From: GCA-2861595 sp035526335
GTDB lineage: Bacteria > Actinomycetota > Acidimicrobiia > Acidimicrobiales > GCA-2861595
Assembly: GCA_035526335.1 (NCBI GenBank)
Contig: DATLCN010000030.1
Location: 1 to 52,267, forward strand
Direction: 5' to 3'
DNA: 52,267 bases
Both the position numbers and the translations under genes were made by a program. Shown here one piece after another: positions 38,862 to 47,010 of the stretch (the stretch's first letter is position 1; each line of letters starts with the position of its first letter). Under the pieces are notes generated by a model that was not told the DNA's origin, made no database searches, and worked only from the letters and a program-made list of their open reading frames with translations.

Positions 38862-41042
38862 TCAGTCCCGGGCCAGCATGCCGGGCAGGGGCTCGGCGTG
38901 GACGATGGTGAGTCTCTTGGTGGCCCGGGTGAGGGCGACGTAGAGGGCGCGCAGACCCTGGATCGATTCGGAGACGATCCGCGCCGGCTCCACCACCAGG
39001 ACGGCGTCGAACTCGAGGCCCTTGACGGTGGCCACCGGGATGAGCGTGACCGGGGCCTCGATCCCCTGGCGGTCGGCTCGGGAGAAGGGGACGCCCTTGG
39101 CCTCGAGCGCCACGGCCAGCTCCTCCAGCAGCGACGGCACCGCCACCACGGCGACCGTTCCACCTTGCACCTCCGAGGTCTCGTCGTGAGCCAGCACGGC
39201 GGCTCGCTCGGCCAGGTCCCCGGGCCGGACGGCGACGACGACCGGCGGCTCACCTGTCGAGCGGACCGATCTCGGTGGTTTGAGGTGGGGAGCAGCCACC
39301 GCCAGGACCCTGCTGGCGAAGTCCATGATCTCCGAAGGAGTGCGGTAGTTGACGCTGAGCTCCGTGAAGTGCCCCGGCCGGCGCCGGGGGAGGTGAGCCA
39401 CGATCTCGTCCCAACCCGAGGGCGCGCGGGCCCCGGTGGCCTGAGCAACGTCACCGACGACGGTCATCGAGCCGGAGATAGAGCGGCGCCCCAACATGCG
39501 GAGCTGCATGGGCGTGAGGTCCTGCGCCTCGTCCACGACGATGTGGCCGTAGGAACGGATGTCCTCGTCGGCCTGGCGGCTCCGGCTGCGGGTACGGGGG
39601 CCCAGAAGTACCCGGGCCTCGTCGAGCAGGGGCAGATCCTCCGCCGTCCACGGGATCTCGGCCAGGGTGGCGCTACGGGTGCGCCGGAGCGCACCGATCT
39701 CCTCGTTGCTCAGGATGCGCCGACCGGCCAGGCGCAGCAGCGCCGGCGCACCATAGAGGTCGTGGAGCAGCTCCTCGGGGCTCAGGAGCGGCCACATGCG
39801 GTCCAGGGCGGCGGTGACCGCCGGCAGCCGGCGGAGGCGCCACCAGAGCTCACTCTGGCTCAGCCCGCCTTCGGCCACCTCGGGGGCGGTGGGATCATCG
39901 TCGGAGACGCCGGCGCCGGCGCCGCCTCCGTCTCCGCCGGCGCGCTGGTCGACCCAGAGCCCGGTGCGCTGCCGGCGTTCGGACGCCCGCGTGTACTCCT
40001 CGTGCAGATGGCGGGCCACCAGAGCCTCGACATGGCGCCGGCGCACGTTGTGGGTGCCCGGCCGGCGCCGGGCCGACGCCACGATGGCCTCGGTCTCGCT
40101 GGTGCCCAACCTCAGGGCGAAGCCCTCGAAGCCGACCTGCACCGGGTGCTTGAGCGGGCGTTGACGGTCACGGACCGCCCGGGCCAGCACCTTGGCCATG
40201 CGGGAGTCGCCCTTGGCCCGTGCCGCCAGGGATGTGTCCAACTGGCGTACCCGTACCCCGGGAACGAGGCCGGCAATGGTGGACAGCGCCACGCCGCTCT
40301 CACCGAGCGAGGGGAGGACCTGCCCGATGTAGCGCAGGAACACGGGGTTGGGACCGATCAGCAGTACCCCCTGGCGCTCGAGGGGGAAGCGGTAGGTGTA
40401 GAGGAGGTAGGCGGCGCGGTGCAGGGCCACGGCCGTCTTGCCCGTTCCCGGGCCCCCCTGCACGACCAGCACCCCGGCCAGATCGGCACGGATGATCTCG
40501 TCCTGCTCGCGCTGGACCGTGGCCACGATGTCGCGCATCCGCCCGGACCTCGACCGCTCGAGGGCGCTGAGAAGCGCTCCTCCCCCGGCCACCTCCAGCT
40601 CCTCACCTCCGTCGCCGAACACCTCGTCCTCGATGCCGAGGAGACGGGGGCCCTCGGTGGCGAAGTGCCGGCGCCGGAACAACCCCATCGGGTGCACGCC
40701 AGTGGCGCGGTAGAAGGGCTCGGCCACCGGCGCCCGCCAGTCGACCACCAGTGGCTCCTGGTCCTCGCTGGAGACGGCCAGGCGGCCGATGTGGAACGCC
40801 TCCCCGTCGTCTCGGTCGATGCGCCCGAAGCACAGCGACTCCGAACCGAGCTGGAGTTGCTCGAGGCGGTGCATCGTGGTCCGCACCAGAACGTCGCGTT
40901 CGGCCACCGACTGCGGTGTGCCACCCCTCTGGAGGAAGACGGCATCCAGCAGATCGGCGGCACTGGCGCGCAGGGCGGCAACGCGTTCGTAGGCTCGGTC
41001 GATGTGGGCCTGCTCGGATGGCAGGTCGGGATGTGAGGACAC
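38862..41042 (-). CDS. helD: UvrD/Rep-like motor of the HelD family
   Basis: 726 residues. A long helical N-terminus (EQAHIDRAYERVAALRASAA) and the LVVDWRAPVAEPFYRAT segment are hallmarks of HelD. Walker A is GGPGTGKTAVALHRAAYLLY, Walker B is VVDEAQDLTPMQLRML, and late motifs are NYRTPSEIM, VKGLEFDAVLVVEP and YVALTRATKRL. HelD binds RNA polymerase, pushes DNA out and recycles stalled complexes; in some actinobacteria it protects against rifampicin. GTG start with GAGGGGA upstream, and a TAGAAT box further upstream. Confidence 0.85.
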   Translation of the reverse strand: MSSHPDLPSEQAHIDRAYERVAALRASAADLLDAVFLQRGGTPQSVAERDVLVRTTMHRLEQLQLGSESLCFGRIDRDDGEAFHIGRLAVSSEDQEPLVVDWRAPVAEPFYRATGVHPMGLFRRRHFATEGPRLLGIEDEVFGDGGEELEVAGGGALLSALERSRSGRMRDIVATVQREQDEIIRADLAGVLVVQGGPGTGKTAVALHRAAYLLYTYRFPLERQGVLLIGPNPVFLRYIGQVLPSLGESGVALSTIAGLVPGVRVRQLDTSLAARAKGDSRMAKVLARAVRDRQRPLKHPVQVGFEGFALRLGTSETEAIVASARRRPGTHNVRRRHVEALVARHLHEEYTRASERRQRTGLWVDQRAGGDGGGAGAGVSDDDPTAPEVAEGGLSQSELWWRLRRLPAVTAALDRMWPLLSPEELLHDLYGAPALLRLAGRRILSNEEIGALRRTRSATLAEIPWTAEDLPLLDEARVLLGPRTRSRSRQADEDIRSYGHIVVDEAQDLTPMQLRMLGRRSISGSMTVVGDVAQATGARAPSGWDEIVAHLPRRRPGHFTELSVNYRTPSEIMDFASRVLAVAAPHLKPPRSVRSTGEPPVVVAVRPGDLAERAAVLAHDETSEVQGGTVAVVAVPSLLEELAVALEAKGVPFSRADRQGIEAPVTLIPVATVKGLEFDAVLVVEPARIVSESIQGLRALYVALTRATKRLTIVHAEPLPGMLARD

Positions 41043-41102
41043 GCGTTCCCCTCAAAAGCGGGAGGTGCGATTCTACGGTGCCCAGGCCTAACGTCGACGG
41101 TC

Positions 41103-42140
41103 ATGCCTCCGCCGGCCGACGCCCCCTTTCTCCGCGCATGCCGGCGTGAGGCCACACCGGTCGTGCCGGTGTGGTTCATGCGCCAGGCCGGCAGGTCGCT
41201 ACCGGAGTACAGGGCGGTGCGGGGCACGGGCAACATCCTCGAGGCCATTTGCCAGCCGGATCTCGCCACCGAGATAACCCTTCAGCCCGTCCGCCGCTAC
41301 GGCGTCGATGCGGCCATCCTCTACTCCGACATCGTGGTCCCGGTCGCCGCCATCGGATACGGCGTCGAGGTGGTCCCAGGAGTCGGCCCCGTCGTGCGGG
41401 AGCCGTTCAGGAGCAAGGCCGACCTCGCCCGGTTGCGGCCGCTGGAGCCGGAGGAGGACACGCCCTACGTCCTGGAGACCGTCCGGGCGGTGGTCGCCGA
41501 GGCCGGCGTGCCCGTCATCGGCTTCGCCGGTGCACCGTTCACCGTCGCCAGCTACCTCATCGAGGGGCGGGGTACCCGGGACTACTCCTTGACGAAGACC
41601 CTCATGCGTGAGGACCCGTCGACGTGGCACTCGCTGCTCGACACTCTGGCCGATCTGGCCGTTTCGTCGCTCCGCTCGCAGGTGGGCGCCGGCGCCGGGG
41701 CCGTCCAGCTCTTCGACAGCTGGGCCGGAGCGCTCTCGCCCGGCGACTACGAGGATTTCGTCCTGCCGGCCACCCGGCGGATCTTCGAGGCCCTCGACGA
41801 CCTCGCTGTGCCACGCATCCACTTCGGAGTCGGAACCGGTGAGCTTTTGGGCCTGATGGCCGCCGCCGGCGCCGACGTGGTCGGGGTCGACTGGCGGGTG
41901 CCGCTCGATGCCGCCCGCCGGCGGGTGGGCCCGGACAAGGCGCTGCAGGGGAATCTGGACCCCTCCGTCTGTCTCGCCCCCATGGAGGTCGTCGAGGCCG
42001 AGGTGGACAAGGTGCTGCGAGCCGGTGGTGGGAGAGCCCACGTGTTCAACCTGGGCCACGGGGTGCTGCCCCGGACGGACCCGGGAGTGCTCCAGCGGGT
42101 GGTGGACCAGGTGCACGGGTACCGCCCCGTCGATGCCTGA
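41103..42140 (+). CDS. hemE: Uroporphyrinogen decarboxylase
   Basis: 345 residues. Signatures: PVWFMRQAGRSLPEYR, the substrate-binding arginine motif, and GFAGAPFTVASYLIEGRGTR. Then FDSWAGALSPGDYEDFVLP, GVDWRVPLDAARRR, LQGNLDPSVCLAP and FNLGHGVLPRTDP. Converts uroporphyrinogen III to coproporphyrinogen III. TAACGT lies eight bases before the ATG. Its end overlaps the ferrochelatase gene by eight bases. Confidence 0.96.
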   Translation: MPPPADAPFLRACRREATPVVPVWFMRQAGRSLPEYRAVRGTGNILEAICQPDLATEITLQPVRRYGVDAAILYSDIVVPVAAIGYGVEVVPGVGPVVREPFRSKADLARLRPLEPEEDTPYVLETVRAVVAEAGVPVIGFAGAPFTVASYLIEGRGTRDYSLTKTLMREDPSTWHSLLDTLADLAVSSLRSQVGAGAGAVQLFDSWAGALSPGDYEDFVLPATRRIFEALDDLAVPRIHFGVGTGELLGLMAAAGADVVGVDWRVPLDAARRRVGPDKALQGNLDPSVCLAPMEVVEAEVDKVLRAGGGRAHVFNLGHGVLPRTDPGVLQRVVDQVHGYRPVDA

Positions 42141-43056
42141 GATCGTTCTTCTCGGAGTCCTCGTGATGGCCTACGGCTCGCCGGCCTCGCCCGACGGGAT
42201 CGAGGCCTATTACACCCACGTGAGACGGGGCCGGCCCCCGCCGCCGGAGCTCCTGGCCGACCTGCAGCGACGGTACGACGCCATCGGCGGCGTCTCCCCC
42301 CTCGTCGCCAGGACCACAGCCCAGGTGGAGGCGTTGCAGCTAGCCCTGGGGCCGGGCCATGTGGCGGTGCTCGGGCAGAAGCATGCGCCACCGTTCATCG
42401 AAGACGCCGTCGAACAACTCGCCGACCTGGGGGCGGGGCGGATAGTCGGCCTGGTACTGGCTCCGCACACCTCGGCGCTCAGCACAGGTGAGTACCACTC
42501 CCGCGGCGAGGAGGCGGCGGCGGCGGCCGGCATTCCCTATTCCACGGTGGGCCCCTGGCACGACCACCCGACCCTGGTGGACCTGCTGGCCGAGCGCGTG
42601 GTCGACGCGTTGTCCAGGTTGCCGCAGGGGGCAAGGGTCGAAACCCTCTTCACCGCCCACTCGTTGCCGCTGCGGGCACTCGGGCTCGACGATCCGTCGT
42701 ATCCCGAGCAGTTGCGTCAGACGGGCGAGGCCGTTGCGGCACGGGCCGGGCTCGGTGCCCATTGGCGGGTCGCCTGGCAGAGCGCCGGCCGCACGCCTGA
42801 TCCCTGGATCGGTCCGGACGTCCTCGACGTCATGCGAGGTCTTCCGGACGAGGGCATCGAAGGTGTCGTCGTCTGCCCCGCCGGCTTCGTCTCCGATCAC
42901 CTCGAGGTGCTCTACGACCTGGACGTCGAGGCCGCGGCCGCGGCTGCCTCGGCGGGCCTGCTTCTCGAACGCACGGCGTCGCTCAATGCCGACCAGCGGT
43001 TCATCTCCCTGCTGGCCGCCTTGGTGGGCATCGCCGCCGGCGCCCCTGTGTATTGA
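42133..43056 (+). CDS. cpfC: Coproporphyrin ferrochelatase
   Basis: 307 residues of the HemH/CpfC family. Start VLLGVLVMAYGSPASPDGIE; metal-site region FTAHSLPLRALG; C-terminal GVVVCPAGFVSDHLEVLYDL with the conserved Glu. In actinobacteria this enzyme inserts iron into coproporphyrin III rather than protoporphyrin. The ATG at 42133 overlaps hemE, and its stop overlaps the TTG of cgoX (TTGA). Confidence 0.92.
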   Translation: MPEIVLLGVLVMAYGSPASPDGIEAYYTHVRRGRPPPPELLADLQRRYDAIGGVSPLVARTTAQVEALQLALGPGHVAVLGQKHAPPFIEDAVEQLADLGAGRIVGLVLAPHTSALSTGEYHSRGEEAAAAAGIPYSTVGPWHDHPTLVDLLAERVVDALSRLPQGARVETLFTAHSLPLRALGLDDPSYPEQLRQTGEAVAARAGLGAHWRVAWQSAGRTPDPWIGPDVLDVMRGLPDEGIEGVVVCPAGFVSDHLEVLYDLDVEAAAAAASAGLLLERTASLNADQRFISLLAALVGIAAGAPVY

Positions 43057-44411
43057 CCTGCCCGCAGGTCACCGTCGTCGGTGGCGGCATCACCGGCATG
43101 GCCGCGGCATGGGAGCTGGTCCGTAGCGGGGCGAGCGTCACCCTCCTCGAGGCGTCGCCCCGGCTCGGCGGCAAGATCGCCGGCGAGCAGATCGCCGGCC
43201 GCTGGGTCGAGCTCGGCCCGGATGCCTTCCTCGCCCGTCTGCCCGAGGCGGTTCGACTCTGCAGTGAGCTGGGCCTCGAGCACGAGCTTGTAGGCGCGGC
43301 GACCGAGTCCGCCTCCATCTGGGCAAATGGACGGCTCAGGCCCATTCCCACCGGCACGGTCCTCGGTGCCCCAGCCGGGCTCGCCGGTTTGCGGGCGGTC
43401 GCTCTTTCGGGGCTCCTCTCGCCGGCGGGTCTCGCACGGGCGGGCCTCGACCTGGTGCTCCCCCGTCGCCGCCTCGGGGACGATCCGAGCGTCGGCGCTC
43501 TGATCACGTCCCGATTCGGCCGCCAGGTCCACGAACGGCTGGTGGACCCAATTGTCGGCGGGATCCATGCCGGCCCCTCGTCACGCCTCAGTTGCCTGGC
43601 GGTCGCCCCCCAGCTGCTGGCGGGAGCCCGCTCCCGACGCAGCTTGCTCCTCGGCCTCGAAAGCTCCCGCCGGTCTGCGCATCCGCCCGAGCCGTCGGGC
43701 ACGGGCGCGACCTTCGTGTCCCTGCGGGGTGGCCTCGCCCGACTGGTGGGGCGTCTGGAGGAGGCACTGCGGGATGCCGGTTCGCATATCGAGCTGGGGC
43801 ACGAGGTGCAAGAGCTACCGACGTCGGGCAGCCCCACCATCCTGACGACCCCGGCGCCGGTGACGGCGGCCCTGCTGGCCGGGATCTCGCCGGCGGCCGC
43901 GGCCGAGCTGGCCGAACTCCAGCACGCGTCGGTGGCCCTCGCCGTTCTTCGCTATCCGCTGGCCGCCTTTCCCGGCGGGGCCGTGCCGGGGGGAAGCGGG
44001 TTTCTCGCCCCTTCCGGCGAGGGACGCCTGCTCACCGCCTGCTCTTTCGGGTCATCCAAGTGGCCCCACTGGGCGGCGCCCCTCGAAGTGGTGTTGAGGA
44101 TTTCCGCCGGGCGCTGGGGCGACGGGAGGGCCATGGCGCTGGACGACCGAGAACTGGTGCGCCGCCTGCACGGCGAACTGGTCGAAGCCCTCGAGCTGAC
44201 CGCAGAACCCATTGCTGCACGGGTGGCCCGCTGGCCAGCCGCCTTCCCGCAGTACCGCCCCGGGCACCTGGACAAAGTCGCTCGGATCGAGGCCGCCCTG
44301 CGCCGGGACTGCCCTCGCATCCACGTGGCCGGCGCCGCTTACCGCGGTGTCGGGATACCTGCGTGCATCGGCCAGGGACGCGCCGCCGCCCGGCGCGTCC
44401 TCGGCCTGTGA
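43053..44411 (+). CDS. cgoX: Coproporphyrinogen III oxidase (HemY-type flavoprotein)
   Basis: 452 residues. FAD-binding VTVVGGGITGMAAAWELVRS at the N-terminus, LEASPRLGGKIAGEQI, ELGPDAFLARLPEA, and the C-terminal FAD contact HVAGAAYRGVGIPACIGQGR. It oxidises coproporphyrinogen III to coproporphyrin III for CpfC. TTG start overlapping cpfC. The last enzyme of the route, haem synthase ChdC (HemQ), is not next to it as it often is. Confidence 0.92.
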   Translation: MTCPQVTVVGGGITGMAAAWELVRSGASVTLLEASPRLGGKIAGEQIAGRWVELGPDAFLARLPEAVRLCSELGLEHELVGAATESASIWANGRLRPIPTGTVLGAPAGLAGLRAVALSGLLSPAGLARAGLDLVLPRRRLGDDPSVGALITSRFGRQVHERLVDPIVGGIHAGPSSRLSCLAVAPQLLAGARSRRSLLLGLESSRRSAHPPEPSGTGATFVSLRGGLARLVGRLEEALRDAGSHIELGHEVQELPTSGSPTILTTPAPVTAALLAGISPAAAAELAELQHASVALAVLRYPLAAFPGGAVPGGSGFLAPSGEGRLLTACSFGSSKWPHWAAPLEVVLRISAGRWGDGRAMALDDRELVRRLHGELVEALELTAEPIAARVARWPAAFPQYRPGHLDKVARIEAALRRDCPRIHVAGAAYRGVGIPACIGQGRAAARRVLGL

Positions 44412-44430
44412 GGCCCCGCCTACGCCCTAC

Positions 44431-44955
44431 CTACCAACCGAGGTTGGCGGTGGCGCTCTTGATCCCGCGGGTACGCCAGCCGACGTTGGCGGTACCCATG
44501 CTCAAGGAAGGAGCGACCTCGCCGCCGGCGCGGGCGTTCATGAGCTCCTGACGACGGGCAAAAGCCTCACGCCCCATGTCGAGAAGCTCGTTCGCCAGTT
44601 CCACGTTCGCCTTGGGGAACATCACGTTCTCTTCCCGGTCCATGTGCCTGGTCAGAGCGGCCCGCAGCATGCGCATGGTCCGCTCCAGATCCGGGTCGCC
44701 GGGGTCCATGTCCTCGATGGCGGCGATGATCTCCTCGACCTGAGCGTGCTCGTCCTGTGACTCGTCGGCCAGGCGCCCGTCGACCGCGTCGCGGACGGCG
44801 GGATAGAAGATCTCTTCCTCGATGATGCTGTGCATCTTCAGTTCGTCGCACACCTCGAGCGCCAGATCGAGGCGCCAGGGGCTCTGCTCGTAGTTGGTCA
44901 GCAGGCGCTTGGCCCGAAGGTGGTCGTCGACGAGCACCTTGGTGATATCGGCCAT
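44431..44955 (-). CDS. Hemerythrin-like HHE-domain protein
   Basis: 174 residues from the ATG at 44955, with AAGGAG at proper spacing; the longer frame upstream is not conserved. The di-iron ligands appear in DDHLRAKRLL, MHSIIEEEIFYPAV, DEHAQVEEIIAAI and LTRHMDREENVMFPK. Such proteins sense or store O2, NO or iron. The C-terminal 40 residues are Gly/Ala-rich with NVGW/NLGW motifs. It converges with cgoX. Confidence 0.9.
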   Translation of the reverse strand: MADITKVLVDDHLRAKRLLTNYEQSPWRLDLALEVCDELKMHSIIEEEIFYPAVRDAVDGRLADESQDEHAQVEEIIAAIEDMDPGDPDLERTMRMLRAALTRHMDREENVMFPKANVELANELLDMGREAFARRQELMNARAGGEVAPSLSMGTANVGWRTRGIKSATANLGW

Positions 44956-45043
44956 CCGTAGTCTCCTTCTTTGTCCAGGTCGCCACTCACGACCGCAGTT
45001 CAGTCTAGGCCCCACTAGGTGTTCTGGTCTAGTAGCGGGCCGG

Positions 45044-45165
45044 CCGGGCGGCCTGCTGTACGTCGGCCAGGTCGGTTCGGGCCTGACCGAGGATCTCGTC
45101 AGCGCCCTCCGCAACCCGTTCGCCAGGCCCACCTGCGAGGGTGATCCTGCCCCCCGCCTGGTAGG
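45044..45165 (+). pseudogene. Remnant of an ATP-dependent DNA ligase (C-terminal OB domain)
   Basis: In one plus-strand frame this segment reads GGLLYVGQVGSGLTEDLVSA, then LRNPFARPT: the start of the OB-fold part of LigD/LigC-type ligases (family pattern LxYVGxVGTGF). There is no start and no nucleotidyl-transferase domain before it. It lies directly in front of ku, where such a ligase would be expected in an NHEJ cluster. Confidence 0.5.
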
Positions 45166-45182
45166 GACCGGCGCCGGCGGGG

Positions 45183-45188
45183 GACAAT
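45183..45188 (+). promoter_or_regulatory. -10 box of a leaderless promoter (ku)
   Basis: GACAAT, six bases before the ATG at 45195. Upstream, CTAG, otherwise a rare tetramer, occurs three times at 45005, 45015 and 45029. Confidence 0.4.
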
Positions 45189-45194
45189 GGGGGC

Positions 45195-45995
45195 ATGGCC
45201 AGGTCGATATGGGGTGGCGCCATCAGCTTCGGGCTGGTGAACGTCCCGGTGAAGCTCTTCACAGCGGTACGAAAGAAGGACGTGCGGTTCCACCAGCTCC
45301 ACTCCAGGGACGGGGGCCGGATCCAGCAGAAACGGGTCTGCACCGTCGACGGCGAGGAGGTCCCCTACGAGGAACTGGTCAAGGGCTACGAGATCTCCAA
45401 GGACCAGTATGTGGTGATCGAGCCCCAGGAGCTCGAGGCGCTCGACCCCGAGAGCACCCACACCATCGACATCGAGGACTTCGTCGACCTCGACCAGATC
45501 GACCCGCTGTTCTTCGACTCCTCGTACTACGTGGTGCCCGACGAGCGGGGTTCCAAGCCCTACCGCCTCCTCCTCGAAGCCATGCGCGACGCCAACAAGG
45601 TGGGTATCGCCAAGGTCGTCATGCGCACCAAGCAGTACCTGGTGGCCGTGCGCCCGGTCGGTGAGGCGTTGGTGATGTCCACCATGAACTTCGCCGACGA
45701 GGTGGTGCCCCAGGAGGAACTGGAGGGTCTCCCCGCGTCCGAGAAGTCGGCCCGGGTGAGTGACCGCGAGCTCAAGATGGCACAGCAGCTGATCGACTCA
45801 CTTTCGACGGACTTCGACGCGGCCAAGTACCACGACACGTACCGCGAGCAGGTCCTCGACCTGGTGGAGCGGAAAGCCGAGGGCCAGGAGATCGTGGCCC
45901 AGCCGTCGGCCGAGCGTCCGACTCCGGTGGTCGACCTGATCGCGGCGCTCGAAGCGTCGCTGGCCGCGTCCAAGGGCAAGCAGAAGGCCTCTTGA
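45195..45995 (+). CDS. ku: DNA end-binding protein Ku
   Basis: 266 residues. Bacterial Ku pattern: RSIWGGAISFGLVNVPVKLF, VRFHQLHSRDGGRIQQKRVC, then IDIEDFVDLDQIDPLFFDSS and the AKVVMRTKQYLVAVRP core. The homodimer rings DNA ends in non-homologous end joining and recruits LigD. It is followed by the LigD-type polymerase gene on the same strand. Confidence 0.96.
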   Translation: MARSIWGGAISFGLVNVPVKLFTAVRKKDVRFHQLHSRDGGRIQQKRVCTVDGEEVPYEELVKGYEISKDQYVVIEPQELEALDPESTHTIDIEDFVDLDQIDPLFFDSSYYVVPDERGSKPYRLLLEAMRDANKVGIAKVVMRTKQYLVAVRPVGEALVMSTMNFADEVVPQEELEGLPASEKSARVSDRELKMAQQLIDSLSTDFDAAKYHDTYREQVLDLVERKAEGQEIVAQPSAERPTPVVDLIAALEASLAASKGKQKAS

Positions 45996-46073
45996 CACCG
46001 TGACCCCGCCGGCCTCGACGGCGACCCACGGCGCCGGATGGGGATGGGGCGGGGTTGAGGCCCCGGCCGGGCT

Positions 46074-46991
46074 TTGACGCAGGTCAGCGTCGGCGGCCGG
46101 GAGTTGAGTCTCTCCAACCTCGACAAGGTCCTCTACCCGCAGGCCGGCTTCACCAAGGGGGAGGTCATCGGTTACTACCAGGACATCGCGCCGGCCCTGC
46201 TCCCCCACCTGGCCGCCCGCCCGCTCACGCTCAAGCGGTACCCGAACGGGGTCGAGGGGCAGTTCTTCTACGAGAAGCGGTGCCCGTCGCACCGGCCACC
46301 GTGGATGGCCACGACGTCGGTGTGGAGCGAGCGCAACAAGGCGGAGGTGAACTACTGCGTGGTCGACGAGCTGGCCTCGCTGGTGTGGGTGGCCAACACG
46401 GCGTCGCTGGAGCTCCATCCGTCGCTTTCACGCGGCGTGGACATCAGACAACCGACCATGGTGGTGTTCGACCTCGACCCCGGTGCCCCGGCGACCATCG
46501 TCGAGTGCTGCTCGACGGGGCTTCGCCTGCGTGAGCTGTTCGCCCGGACGGGCCTGGAGAGCTTTGCCAAGACCTCCGGATCCAAGGGCCTCCAGCTTTA
46601 CGTGCCGCTGAACACCCCTGTCGGCTACGACGGCAACCCGGGCACGAAGGAGTTCGCGCTGGCTGTGGCCCAGCTGTTCGAGAAGCGCTTTCCCGGGGAG
46701 GTCGTGTCGAGCATGAAGAAGGACCTCCGGGCCGGCAAGGTGCTCATCGACTGGAGCCAGAACGACGAGCACAAGACCACGGTGTCGGTGTACTCGCTGC
46801 GGGCCCGGCCGCGGCCCACGGTGTCGACCCCGGTGACGTGGGACGAGGTGGCCGCGTGTGCCGACGGTGGTGACCCCGACACGCTGGTGTTCGAGGCCGG
46901 CGAGGTCCTGGAGCGTGTGGAGCGGATGGGCGACCTGTTCGCGCCGCTGAACGAGCTGGAACAGACCCTCCCCTCGCTTTCGATTGCATAG
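46074..46991 (+). CDS. LigD-type DNA polymerase/primase domain protein
   Basis: 305 residues, a stand-alone PolDom. Seen: SNLDKVLYPQAGFTKGEVIG, KRYPNGVEGQFFYEKRCP, the catalytic pair in VVFDLDPG, KTSGSKGLQLYVPLN (many LigD copies have His where Gln stands) and KVLIDWSQNDEHKTTVSVYS. It fills and extends DNA ends in NHEJ. No ligase or nuclease domain is attached. TTG start at 46074, 78 bases after ku; no strong ribosome site is visible, so the start is uncertain. Confidence 0.88.
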   Translation: MTQVSVGGRELSLSNLDKVLYPQAGFTKGEVIGYYQDIAPALLPHLAARPLTLKRYPNGVEGQFFYEKRCPSHRPPWMATTSVWSERNKAEVNYCVVDELASLVWVANTASLELHPSLSRGVDIRQPTMVVFDLDPGAPATIVECCSTGLRLRELFARTGLESFAKTSGSKGLQLYVPLNTPVGYDGNPGTKEFALAVAQLFEKRFPGEVVSSMKKDLRAGKVLIDWSQNDEHKTTVSVYSLRARPRPTVSTPVTWDEVAACADGGDPDTLVFEAGEVLERVERMGDLFAPLNELEQTLPSLSIA

Positions 46992-47010
46992 CGGGCAGAA
47001 TCGCCACGGT

